DNA of 64,000 bases from Simmondsia chinensis (lineage: Eukaryota; Streptophyta; Magnoliopsida; Caryophyllales; Simmondsiaceae), in assembly GCA_018398585.1 (NCBI GenBank), contig JAGTTD010000012.1, positions 19,663,036-19,727,035 of the forward strand, given 5' to 3'. This document shows, one piece after another, positions 34,885 through 45,926 of this stretch (the first letter of the stretch is position 1; every line of letters starts with the position of its first letter). Under the pieces are notes generated by a model, which worked only from the letters and a program-made list of their open reading frames with translations, was not told the DNA's origin and did no database searches. The position numbers and the translations under genes were made by a program.

Positions 34885-35335
34885 TTACATGTATGCCGTG
34901 GCGACCCAACCGAACTACCCAAAACTCTCCATCGGCAAGGCCGAATTAAGATATCAGAGGGGTGAGAACATTTCTCAATAAATATGTCTTTTTGTAAACA
35001 CTTTCCTGAATATATTTAACGCACCACTCATTCCCTCAGCCTCTAAGGTCATACAACAGAGCTCTTTGGGAAGGCTAATGTAGACCCTAGTCAAGTGTAC
35101 ATCATTACCTCGACATCCATACAAGTCCACGAAGCACTCCATGTCGGTGTGGCCGCACTCACTTTTCCTACATTTTAGTCTATCCTATGAGATCTAACCT
35201 TGTATTCTGCAAATGAATACTCTCCTTGGGGAGTCCAGCCCACCTACTATATACTGCTAGATCGGTAATGGTGGCCATGAGCATTCACTTAGAAGCTTGC
35301 TCCCATTTGATATTTTGAGTCTTGTGAACCTCAAT
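34885..35335 (-). repeat. Element X leader module, copy 1
   Basis: Related to 26850-27260 of A and to the adjacent copy 2; shared GTGAGAACATTTCTCAAT, CAAGTGTACATCATTACCT, CATGTCGGTGTGG and ACTGCTAGATCGGTAATGG blocks. Confidence 0.65.
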
Positions 35336-35389
35336 AATTTTAGCAAACAAACAAAGCATGGAATCCATCTAAACTTTCTCTATATGCGT

Positions 35390-35795
35390 GCAACCATGAG
35401 CTAACCAATCTACCTATTACTCCATGGTTGAGGGGCATAACGAATTATCCATATGGTGAGAACAATTCTCAATTTATATGTTTTCCAAACATATTTAATT
35501 CACCGTTTCTATTATGGTCTCTAAGACAATATCATAATGCTCCCTAAGAGACTATGATACTATTCTAAACAAGTGTATACCATTACCTAAACGTTAGTAC
35601 AAGTAAACAAGATACGCCATGATTATGTGGTCACATCTATTTTCTAGTACCTCTGTATATCTTTAAGTAGTCTAACCCTATACTCTGCGAACAAACGCCC
35701 TCGAGGAGTAGCACTTATCCACTATACTATTAAACTAACAATGGAGACTATGAGGAATCGACTCCTTAACCTCGCTTCCACTTGAAATTTCAAAC
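35390..35795 (-). repeat. Element X leader module, copy 2
   Basis: Second, more diverged copy in direct orientation (GTGAGAACAATTCTCAAT, CAAGTGTATACCATTACCT, CACTATACTATTAAACTAAC). Remaining leader to the primer site (35796-36771) is AT-rich with no gene. Confidence 0.65.
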
Positions 35796-36771
35796 GGTGG
35801 ATCTTTCTTTTAAGTTTGATTATTTCATAATCAATATTAGAATCACATTCCAAATTTTATTTCACCATTGATTAAAATCCTAATTCAATTAGCTTCTTTT
35901 AATTATCCAACCTATTTAGTCTAATGTCATTAGATAGATTATGAGAATTTTATTTTCAAATAATTCAAGTTTTGAATTATCTAATCATATTATACCTATT
36001 TGAAACAAAATGATCTCCCACTTGATAAAATCAAATATTTCACCAAGTTATATGGCTTGTAACTTTATTTGCATCATACATAATATTTAATTTATTTAAA
36101 TAATATTCAACCTGTGAACTCAAATTTAACAATTGTCATATTATCAAACAATTTGAATAACAACACTTAAGGCTTAAAAGTTGGAGTAATTAAAGATTTT
36201 TCTCAACTCTTTTAGAAAAGATTATCATATAATCTTAATTAGGATCTCATCCTAATTAATTAGTTTTTATTTAATATATATATATATATGATGACATTGA
36301 AATGCCCAGCACCAAAGCAAATTTTTAATTTAATTTTATTTTTAATTAATAAATATATAAATAATTAAATACGATCCTAATCTCATTCGATTGTAAACGG
36401 AACATCTAATTCTCTTTAGATATTCTTTGTTTTGGATTATCATAAAATATTCAACAATTAAATATTTCACACCTTAGTTCAAAATCTAATCAAATTAGAT
36501 TAATAATCCAAATCGTACAACTTCATGAATACCTAATTTTATTAGATCTGATTTAGAATTATGCTACTTGATTAAATCATGATTCATCTAAAATTTTAAA
36601 TAATTTAAAACTTTAATGAACCTTTAATTATGTTATTACACTTTTCAACATCAACCTTCAGGGGTTATCCTCCTTCAATGAAATTTTCAATTTCATATTT
36701 TCGTAATTTTACATGCTCCAATTTTATCAGACCTGATATTTTTAATGTCAATCATGAATTTATTCAGAGTT

Positions 36772-36786
36772 GGCTCTAATACCAAT
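36772..36786 (-). other. Element X primer-binding site
   Basis: Sense ATTGGTATTAGAGCC after the 5' LTR; tRNA-iMet type with one mismatch. Confidence 0.75.
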
Positions 36787-38268
36787 TATTGGAAATATAT
36801 TTCCAAAAATTTTCCTTAAATTGACTAGAACGGGCACAACAGAAACGAATTTAAAATTCTTTAATTTTAAATCTAAAGCCCGGATCTAATTAAATTATTT
36901 AATTAAATATAATTTTGCTCTAATAGGTTCATAATATGACAAACAAAAATATTTAATAGAACAAGCATAAATATAGTATGTAGAATAAACGAGATTAAGG
37001 AAAAATAAATTAAATATCAAATACTTAATTTAGATATACCTGAAGCGCAAATCCAACTCTAACTTAAAGATTTGAAGTTAGAAGAAGAATTTTAGATACC
37101 TTAAGGTCTTCTCCGCAATGGCCTCCTCTAACATCAGGATTATGGGTTCTCAAAAATATTTAACTAAGAAAAAAATTTCTGAACAAAAGTTTTCCTTCGA
37201 TCTTTCCGAAAAATAATTTTTCAGAAAAATTATGCTATACAATTATTTGGAATACCCCTAAATCAATTTTAGGGTTTTTGTTATGGTAGAAAATTAGGTT
37301 CCAAAACTCTAAAAATAATTCTTTATTTCCCACTGCTCACACGCAGCTTTTATACAAGGAAAAAAAAAAAAGCGTCAGCATACATAGTACCTATGAAATA
37401 CGCGTATAATACCCTATCGCTAACGTCAGCATGATGTCAGTGATGGGTGGGGATCAAACACAAGCGCCCAGCCCTTAAACGCACGCGCGAGTTGGGGTAT
37501 GCGCGTTCTAATCCTTTTTTGTTTGTTTAAAACACGATGTAATTTATCATATTAAATATTTATCTCATTAATATTTGTCTAGCATAATAATTTATTCATC
37601 TTATAAATAAATAATTCAACACATTAATTTATTTTTCAAATATTTTTAAATAGTGCCTAAGTTGAGGCTTGCAAAGGATCTCATGGACAATCTAATTCTA
37701 GCTTCAAATGGGTCAAATATAACTATCATCTCATGATAACAATTGATTACCATTTAGTAAAAGTAAATATATTCACTCAAGAATTTCTCAAATAATTTTT
37801 GTTATGACAATTAACCTCTCTATTAGATGTCTGCAAGCAAAAGTAAATTTAACTACTATTGTTACTTCTCTCATATCTCTCGCCGTAGTTATCGACTCAC
37901 CCTTCTCGAAAAATTTAACAATGCAGAAATAATTTTCGTATTAATTTCAAATGTCAAACATATAGAATACTTTGGCCAAAGATTCTAGAATCCATTTGTA
38001 TGCTTGTGAATCAACTAAGGAGACATATTTATCTCGTTAGAGATTATAGATTTCATGTAAAACAATTGTTCCCGCTACACTTAATGTAATTACCCAATGC
38101 ATGTTAGATTCAAGTCAACGCACTTTGAATAATCTTTTTAGCTCATCAAAGCAACGAACAATCCAAGCACGAGTTTAGGCTGTTTCCTAGATTTAGAGTT
38201 ATTGCCTTGTAGAATTATTTATTTTTGATAGAAGTTAAAGAAACAACTAATTTAGGTGACCCTATCAA
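36787..38268 (-). repeat. Element X 5' LTR, 5'-truncated
   Basis: Begins TATTGGAAATATATTTCC at the primer site and loses similarity to the other LTR at about 38264-38268, some 380 bp before the expected end. Confidence 0.75.
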
Positions 38269-38339
38269 ACTTATTTTCAAGTTGTCCTTAGTCAAATCAC
38301 TCTAGTCCGACATTTCAAATTTAATATTTATTAATTATG

Positions 38340-39005
38340 ACTACACCCTCCATTTTATTAGCTCGAGTTTCCTATGTACCCTTCTTGGGATCTAGTCAAC
38401 GTAGTTCTAAAATTATATAATTCAGGTTTTTGAATCTGAATTTAAATATTTTCAACCGCATCCAACTTTATACTGGGCTTCCTACATACCCCTTTCGGGC
38501 ACAAGTTAACTTAGTCCTATTGGGGTTTTCGAAATTTGATTTCAATATTTGCAACCGTCCCCAATATTTATGTTGTGTTTCCTACGTACCCATTTTAGGA
38601 TAAGGTTAACGTAGTTCTAAAAAATAGAACACTAAGATTTTTAATTTTGATTTTAATTTTAAATATTTGTAACCGCATCCAATTTTTTATATTGAGTTTC
38701 TTATGTACCTTTTTCGGGATCAGGTTAATATAATTTCAAAAAATAGAACACTGAGATTTTCAACTTTGATTTTTTTTTTTTTTTTTTTTACATTTGTAAC
38801 TGCATCCAAACTTTTATATTAAGTTTCCTATGTACCCTTTTCGGGATCAGGTTAAGATAATTATAAAAAATAGAACACTTAACATTTGTAACCGCACCCA
38901 ATTTTTTATATTGAGTTTCCTACGTACCCTTTTCGAGATTAGGTAACATAGTTCCAAAAGTAGAATATCAATAATTTCCACTTTAGTTTAAACATTTGCA
39001 ACTGC
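38340..39005. repeat. Tandem array, about 92-127 bp units, CCTACGTACC motif
   Basis: Six diverged units marked by CCTAYGTACCC followed by TTTTCGGGATCAGGTTAA and a GTAACCGCATCCAA spacer; marker positions are about 38371, 38481, 38581, 38700, 38827 and 38919. Such arrays occur near the ends of Tat/Ogre-type Gypsy elements, but no coding part is present to prove it. Confidence 0.8.
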
Positions 39006-39321
39006 CCTAGAAATTCTTTTCCGTTTTTACAGAAGCATTTAACAATTATTTTTTCTCTTTTTTTCAACTGTTTTCTTAAACAAAATATTTCGTTTGTAAA
39101 AAAGATTTTGGGGGATAATATATGAACAGTACCCCCCCCCCCCCCCCCCCCCTCTATTTAATTTTGTTTTTTCCTTCTGTTTTTAAAGAAAAAAGCTCAT
39201 CCCATCCCTTTTGTTTTTAATTTAAATTAATTTTTTTCTTTTTTTTAAAAATAAAAAAAAAGGTTTTTTTTTTTTTTTTTTTTTAAGAATAGTTAAGCAA
39301 ATTTCATGTATCATAAGGAGT
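39006..39321. repeat. Homopolymer-rich spacer
   Basis: Contains a C run of about 21 (39132-39152) and T runs (39267-39284). No gene. Confidence 0.7.
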
Positions 39322-39730
39322 TAGTTGGAACCATTAGGTTCCAAGAACCTGAAAAAGTCCATTTAAGTAATTGAAATTGTTCGGTTTCAAATACCTGAGA
39401 GGTGTCCGTATAAGTAATTGGATCCGTTAGACTCCATGGACCCGCTAAAGTTCGCATAAATAGTTGAAACCGCTAGGTTTCATGGACCCATTAGAGTCCA
39501 TATAACTTGTTGGATTCATTAGGTTCCATTGACCTGCTAGAGTCTGTATAGAATGATGAAACCGCTAGGCTTCTTGAATCTGTTAGAGTCCATGTAACTT
39601 GTTAGACCAGCTAGGCTCCATGGACCTGCTAGAGTCCATATACAATGATAAAACTGCTAGGTTTCGTGGACCCGTTAGAGTCCATTTAAAGGTTTGGAAC
39701 CATAAGGTCCGAAAGACTCAAAAGAGTTTA
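39322..39730. repeat. 46-bp tandem array with 92-bp higher-order period
   Basis: Eight to nine units with consensus like AAACCGCTAGGTTTCATGGA then CCCGTTAGAGTCCATATA. Units alternate between an ACTTGTTGGA-type and a GAATGATGAAACCG-type start, so the true period is a dimer of 92 bp. Short inverted repeats (GGTTCC/GGAACC) sit inside each unit. Confidence 0.85.
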
Positions 39731-39789
39731 GATTTTTGCCCAACTCGGATCTTTTTAGTTCCATTGTAGGCATAATATTTTCAAAAATC

Positions 39790-42084
39790 AAATTCCCCAA
39801 CTTGCAATGGGAATGAGTGCACTTGACTGGTCCTACTCATCACTTCCTGTATCAAAAGGTTCTGTACTCTTTACACTATTTCCAAAAAAGACATCCAGAT
39901 CAACAATCTCAGAATTTTGTGAGACTGTGCTTGCATTTTCTAGGACGCCTGATTTGTACTTATACACGACTTTCTCATTGAAGATCACATTTCTACTTCT
40001 GATTATCTTTCGATCTTACCATCCCAAAACCAGTAGCCAAACTGTTCATCTCCATAACTAATGAAGAAACATCTCTTAGACTTTGCATCAAGCTTGCTGC
40101 GATAACTAGAGACAATCTGAACATAAGAAAGACAACTAAAAACTTTAAGGATGAGAAAATCTCACCTCCTTTCCATTCCAAACCTCTTCTAGCAGTTTTT
40201 GCTCCCATGGGACTGAAGGCCCACGATTGAACAAGTACACTACAGTGTTTATAGCATCTGCCCTGAATGTTTGTGGTAACCCAGCATGCAGTCTCATACT
40301 TCTGACTTGCTCATTTATTAACCTGTTCATGCGTTCAGCCACTCTGTTATGCTCTGGAGTCTTGGGAACCGTCTTCTCCATTTTGATTCCATAAACGACA
40401 CAATACTCCCTGAATCCCCCATTAAAGTACTCACCACCATTATCGGATCTTAGACATTTCAGATTCAAACCTATCTCATTCTCAACTATGGCTTTTCGTT
40501 TTTTGGAAACATCAAATACATTAGATTTATTTCTCATAAAATGAACCTGTACCTTTCTGCAATGGTCATCAATGAAAATGACATAGTAGCGAGAACCCCT
40601 AAGAGATGCAACTATAGAAGGCCCCCATACATCATTATCTATGAGCTCTAGCTTGCTTGACCTCAATGATCTTGGATGCTACTAGAGAAGGCCACCGTAC
40701 ATCACTGTGTACCAACTGTAGCTTGCTTGACATCAATGTTTTTCCACTTGTCAAGGAACTGACTTTTTTTGTTTCCCCATAATGCAACTGTCACACATGT
40801 CTATATATGCTGATATTAGCATCAACAACTTCCCTTTCAGCAAAAGCACCTTCATACCTTTCCGACACATGTGACCGAGCATGTAATGCCATAGATTTGC
40901 CCCTGTTTATACTTCAGCAACAGCAACTTTGTTGCTTGATCCCGCTGTCATATAGAAAGTACCTGACTTCTTACCACAAGCTAGCACCATAGTCCCCTTT
41001 GTTACTTTCCAAGTTGAACCCGAAAAGACCATTGAATGCCCACCGCCATCAAGCTACCCCACGGAGATCAAGTTCTTCTTTAGTTCTGAAACATGTCGAA
41101 CCTTCTACAAGGTCCACAAGGAACCATTCAGCAACTTGATTGTCACATGTCCTTGACCCACGATATTCAAAGCCTCTCCATCTGCTAAATACACCTTTCT
41201 GAAATCATTTGCTACATAATTGTCCATAATTTGATGGTGTGAAGTAGTATGGAACGAGGCAACTGAATCTAAGACCCAATCATCAAACTTGCTATACACT
41301 GCAAGCAATAACGCATCGTGAACCTCTTCTATAATAGCATTACCCAAACTACTTTTGGTCCCTTCTCAGATGATCGATCTTACCACAATCCCAACAAATA
41401 GCCCCATATCGAGACTTACTTTTACGCCTATTTCTAGATTTTGACCTACCCCTATTTGAATTTCTATTGTTCCCTCTACCCCGATTATCAACATTTAGGG
41501 CAAAACTCGAATTTAGGGTTTCACCAGAATCTATTCTACGTACCTCCCCAGCCAGAATTAAATCACGAACATCATCGTATTTTAATTTCGTTGTTCCTAT
41601 AGAATTACTGACGGCCATCCTCATAGCCTCTAAACTACTAGATTACGAGGCTAATAATATCAACGCTTGAATCTCATCATCAAAATCAATCTCCATCAAA
41701 GTTAATACTAAAATCATTCAAGTGTTGAGTGATCAAAGTACTTTTTGCCATCCTCATATTGAAGAGCTTCTTCATCCAATACACCTTGTTATTTGCTGAT
41801 GGTTTCTCATACATCCCAGAGAGGGCATCCATCAGTTCCATTGTAGTCGTTTCCTACATAACATTGTGTGCAATTGATCTTGACAAGGTTAACCAGATCT
41901 CCCTTAGAACTTGTCAATCTAGAAGTTCCTAATATGCATATGACATATCCGCTGGCTTTTCTCCAATCAATAGAAGATGAGATTCTTCCCATAGAGATAA
42001 TCTTCGATTTGCATTTGTGCTATCGAACTTCTTGACTCTAGAAATCTTCACTTCTTCCTTAGTCATCATTCTCGTTCTAGCCAT
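39790..42084 (-). pseudogene. Element G gag-protease-integrase
   Basis: Gag begins at ATG 42082-42084 (MARTRMMTKEEVKIS). The knuckle region 41349-41624 reads CWDCGKIDHLRRDQK: the last Cys of CCHC is lost. Protease (41105-41347) reads WVLDSVASFHTT, where the catalytic D-S-G has become D-S-V. Integrase (40145-40666) is long and well kept: YYVIFIDDHCRKVQVHFM, LRSDNGGEYFNGGF and PKTPEHNRVAERMNR, i.e. all three of the D, D and E residues in their usual contexts. A frameshift near 40150 continues into FGYWFWDGK and RNVIFNEK-type sequence to about 39810. Non-functional, though the integrase core alone is open. Confidence 0.85.
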
Positions 42085-42087
42085 TGA

Positions 42088-42106
42088 ACCAGGCTTTGAT
42101 AACAGT
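42088..42106 (-). other. Element G primer-binding site
   Basis: Sense TGTTATCAAAGCCTGGTT, a diverged tRNA-iMet site (TGGTATCAGAGCCTGGTT type). Confidence 0.65.
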
Positions 42107-42480
42107 TGTTAGGAAACGCAATGACCAAACAACAAAAAATTCAGTGAGAAAAATAAATAAGAAACACACAAATTTACTTGGTTCGGCCAAAATTACGTAC
42201 GTCCACGGAGTTGTAGGGAGGATTTTATTTCTTGGAATTGTTACGGAGAGTTTTCTTCAATTTGCTCTATACTCTCAAACCCTAAAACCGTGTATAAATA
42301 GGCGCACCACAAGAAACCTTAGTTTCGGCTGAGATCTCCAAAAATGGGCCCGAACCTCGACTTGGGCCCAAATCGAGGTCCAAAAAAATTTTTCGGGGTA
42401 TCGAGCCAATGAGTACCAGCCTGCCCTCCACTCCATCAAACTTAGCCCCTTACAGTTTGAAACCAGGCTTTCCATAAAAA
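42107..42480 (-). repeat. Element G 5' LTR
   Basis: Starts TGTTAGGAAACGC; right end is estimated only, near 42480, since no partner copy exists. Short frames inside are not genes. Confidence 0.6.
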
Positions 42481-42909
42481 AACCCAGTGCATATTTTTAG
42501 CATGTTAATATTTCAAACAACTGAAGTTGCATACCAAGAGAAAGCTTAAGTTGTCATGATCAAAAGTGAAGAAAAATGCAAACGTGAATAGCCGCTGATC
42601 TCATTTGGGGAAGTAGGATGTGCTAGTCTTTGTTAGGGATGTGTTAAATGGTTATATGCCATAATGTTTTGATATCACCAAGCTAACCAAATTTGTGCTT
42701 GATGTTGTTCCATGGATATATGCCATAGTGTTCTTATATCACCGAGCTAACCAATTTTGCTTTTGAGGCAAGAAATCTGAATTTGTTGTTCATGTTTAAC
42801 TACCTAACATTATTAAAGAAACAACACAAATATATTGAAACATTGGATGTTCTAAACTATTCTTGCTTGGAGAGCCCTCTAAGGCTCATCACTAGGTTCC
42901 TCTCGTCCT
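42481..42909. other. Intergenic with a 64-bp direct repeat
   Basis: ATATGCCATA...GATATCACCAAGCTAACC recurs 64 bp later (42654 and 42718). No gene seen. The sequence continues across H at 50563. Confidence 0.5.
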
Positions 42910-44254
42910 TGATGTGTTTTTCTACGTTTATCAAAATTTAATATTAAACCCTATCTACTGAACACATCTAAATTGAAGTTTAGGGTGAGAGGGTGTCGAA
43001 CCACAGTGACTATGAGTACATGAATTTATTCTATAACCTAAATTGATTTAAAGAAAATTATGGGATTTTATGATAATTAATCTAAAGAAATGAAAATTAA
43101 ACTAAGTATTCTATTTGTAAAGGGAAAAGTGTGTGAAATTGGAACCTAGGGCTTTGAATCCATCATTAGCCAATTATTCTTGCATTAACACTTAAATTGG
43201 GACTATCGATTGTCACACGGGTAGTGGTTTAGGCTACAAGCTTCAACCTACTAAGGTGATGTTGTTAGTATCGCATATTGACCCTATCTAACTAAAGCAT
43301 AAGGAAAATAGGCTCTACCTATTGTTAATTATCACGTATTGATCTATCTAACTAAAGTATAGGGAAGATAGGATTTAGTTAATAATTCGGTGAATACTAT
43401 TACTTGATTAATTAATCCTAAGGCTACAAGCTCAAAGAATGAACTTATTAATAGCAACATCAATGATCAAAGGTTACAAACTCAATAATTATCTCAATTG
43501 AATAAATGATAAAAACATAATACTTCAAAGTATTTATCTCAATCAAGCAATTCATGTAAACAATCAAATTAACCCAAACTAAAAGTATTACGAAAGTAAA
43601 GGCTAAGACTTCATCTAACCCTAGAGAGCAGGCTAGCTCTCCATCAAGGATGAACCAGTGAAGAAGGAGATGTATGAACTCACGTCGGTCTTCACGCTAA
43701 TTTCGCCTTCGTTCCAATTTGACGAAAAAAGAAAACTAAACTAGAAAAGAGAGAGAAAATTTTGAGAAAGGCGAGAGAGGCCTGTTGAGCGGTGCCCCAA
43801 AAAGCAGTAAAAACCGAACCCCCCATAATAGAGCTTCCTCCCCTCCTTTTTAAATCAATGTTCGCTGCCGTTGCTCCTCAAAACCCTACGGTTTTAGGCT
43901 GATGATGACGAGCCTGGTGACGGTGGGCTATTGTGCTGGGCTGAGCGTGAGTGCTGATGCAGGTTTGGGCCGGAGAAGATGGGCTTGGGTTGTCGGTGAT
44001 GGTTGCGTGTAGAGGTGGGCTGAGCGGAGGCTGGCGGGTTTAACTTATACGCTCTTGTCCCGAATCTCGATTGACTTGATTTAATTGTTGACTTATCGAA
44101 TTTGTCTTATTTGCACCAAATTTGACTATTTTCGAGATTTTAATCTTCGAACCTATAAACATTAAAATTGTCAAAGTGAGTATAAAACTATAATTAATCC
44201 GGTGCAAAATAATAAAAATAGCAATTAAAAAATGCGTAAATATGAGACGTATCA
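42910..44254 (-). repeat. Element H 3' LTR
   Basis: TGATGTGTTTTTCTACGTT to GACGTATCA; closely parallels the right LTR throughout. Confidence 0.95.
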
Positions 44255-44270
44255 TCACCCCCACACCTAA
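44255..44270 (-). other. Element H polypurine tract
   Basis: Sense TTAGGTGTGGGGGTGA next to the 3' LTR. A second similar tract (TTTAGGTGTGGGGGTAAGG, sense) lies at about 45624-45642, as seen in Athila elements with a duplicated tract. Confidence 0.75.
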
Positions 44271-45926
44271 TCTTTGCTAGTCCTCGAGCAAAGCATAGGA
44301 TAGACACAACGACTCAAGTGACCAACTGCCTCAACCTTCACCAAGTTTTTCGAGATTAATACATATATTATAATACAAGACAAGATTCAGTCATCTAGAG
44401 CATTCTTCAATTCCATGAATTTAGATGATTAAACTTTAAAACTCATCATAGAATTTCAGTGACCGTGATTACTAATAGAAACTACTCAAGCAATTTAAGC
44501 ACACCAGTGAATGTGAATGGGCTCTCATGCTATCGAATCTCCTCAAATTATCACATCCAACCAAATATTCAAGATTTTGTACGCCTCACACTATTGAATC
44601 ACCTAAACACATGCTCATACATAAAGAATTCTAAGTGGCCTATGAGTGACCACTTTACCACATTTTGACCATGATATAGCACAAAAGAAGAAGAACTTTA
44701 TCATGAATGCATATTAATTTTCACTTTCTTCTTTTTTTTTGCCTTTCGCTTTTCTTTGGAGGAAACCTTTTTTCGTTTTCTTTTCATTTTTTTCTTCGTT
44801 TTTTTTTTCTTTTGTTTCCTCTTCCTTTTGTGTCCAATTTTTGGACTTTCACATAACAAGTACCTCAACATTACAACCAATTTTGATCAACAAGTATTCT
44901 ACATAATACCAAGAGACAAGAATTAGGATAAGCCAATAGGGCAAGGCTGCAAAACATCGCTCCCAGTCCAGGCCTTCTGCAGTTGTCACTGGGTAGATCA
45001 TAGGATTGGTCCACAGCCGTCTTATTGTTACTCCTACTCTTCGCGGTGCGCACCGCCACTCGCAGCTTCTGCAGGAGCGGGGGATTGAGCACTAGCTTTG
45101 TTTGCTTTCGTTTGCTTTGTTCCCTTTGTTTGGTCATGTTGACCGTTAATACTTCTTGCTTTGTTTCTTTCTCTGATTGATTCTTTGATGTAGGCCTTTG
45201 GCCTTGACTTGGGGTATGCCCCTCGTAGACTTGTACATATATTTTTGATCATCTATGGTATTTATCACTGATTTACCAAAAAAAAAAAAAAAAGCAAGGC
45301 CGCAAAACTCAAGACATATAGGATTGTTTACTCAAAATTTTCAGATTTCCCACAACATGAAAGTCATGTGCATAGTGAATATGTGAGAAGCATGAGTAGA
45401 ACCCATTAGTATCAATAATGTTCGACAATACTCACTAACAAGTATGGAATAGAATCATTTAATCTAATGGAATCGAGAGAAGGAAATAGACAATTAATCC
45501 CACAATCGTCATAACATACACTTTTATCAAGGAAAAACTTGGCTAAAAAGCTTATAATGCACGCTCAAAATGCACAAAGAATGTTAAAAATTTGACCAAA
45601 AATGAGCACAAGCAAATGAGCCTTACCCCCACACCTAAATCATGCACTGTTCTCGACAACATAAAGCATTAAAGCACAAGAAAGAGGTGAGATGGAGCAA
45701 TACAATCTAACAGGGCGATGGTCATGCATGGGCGTGAAAAAACATGTATGACTCCTCTAACATGGGACAAGAACTTGAAAAGAGAGAAAACAAGCCTCTA
45801 AGAAACTAATTAGTTCAAAAACTAAACTAAAAACAAGAATTAACAAATTTAGGCTGCCTCCTAGGAGCGCTAAGTTTTACGCCTTCAGCCGGGTGCAATG
45901 GGTCTAGCGAAGGTCAAGTAATGGCA
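44271..45926 (-). other. Element H long 3' untranslated region
   Basis: Non-coding apart from the L1-like insertion. CT-rich low-complexity DNA at 44730-44830; GGCTGCCTCCTAGGAGCGCT (45851-45870) resembles the GGTTGCCTCCC..AGCGCT block common downstream of Athila coding regions. Confidence 0.65.
44956..45293 (+). mobile_element. Poly(A)-tailed retroinsertion (5'-truncated L1-type LINE or SINE)
   Basis: 338 bp ending in 16 A residues (45278-45293) and flanked by a 15-bp direct repeat gcaaggcYgcaaaac (44941-44955; 45294-45308) with one difference. A poly(A) tail plus a target duplication of about 15 bp is the signature of LINE-machinery retroposition. The body is GC-rich at its 5' side, with TTTGGCCTTGACTTGGGGTA near its 3' side; no conserved coding is readable, so the source family is not settled. 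Confidence 0.8.

Larger units (their letters stand above)
2945..38268 (-). mobile_element. Element X: old, truncated, multiply interrupted Copia retrotransposon
   Basis: The oldest layer of the stack. Its 3' LTR (left, about 2945-3286, then 29717-30152 and 31116-31887) matches its 5' LTR (right, 36787-38268), for example the block about 2945-3080 against 37108-37240. Between them lie a degenerate Copia polyprotein (about 31900-34760), a leader and a Met-tRNA-type primer site, all pointing minus. The left LTR lacks its first roughly 320 bp and the right LTR stops early at about 38268, so no outer TSD can be tested. It has been interrupted by Copia A (TSD-like agcga at 3282-3286 and agcta at 29712-29716) and by a hAT element. 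Confidence 0.75.
39790..42480 (-). mobile_element. Element G: Copia, truncated before RT
   Basis: A minus-strand Copia with LTR (right), primer site, gag, protease and integrase, cut off at about 39790 so RT, RNase H and the second LTR are missing. The LTR holds ACTTGGTTCGGCC and ACGTACGTCCACGGAGT, blocks common in Tork-type plant LTRs. No TSD can be tested. Confidence 0.8.

Noticed and set aside
44871..45252. Basic Lys/Arg-rich minus ORFs (88 and 72 aa)
   Set aside because: They span the boundary of the poly(A)-tailed insertion and read CT-rich DNA backwards; not genes.
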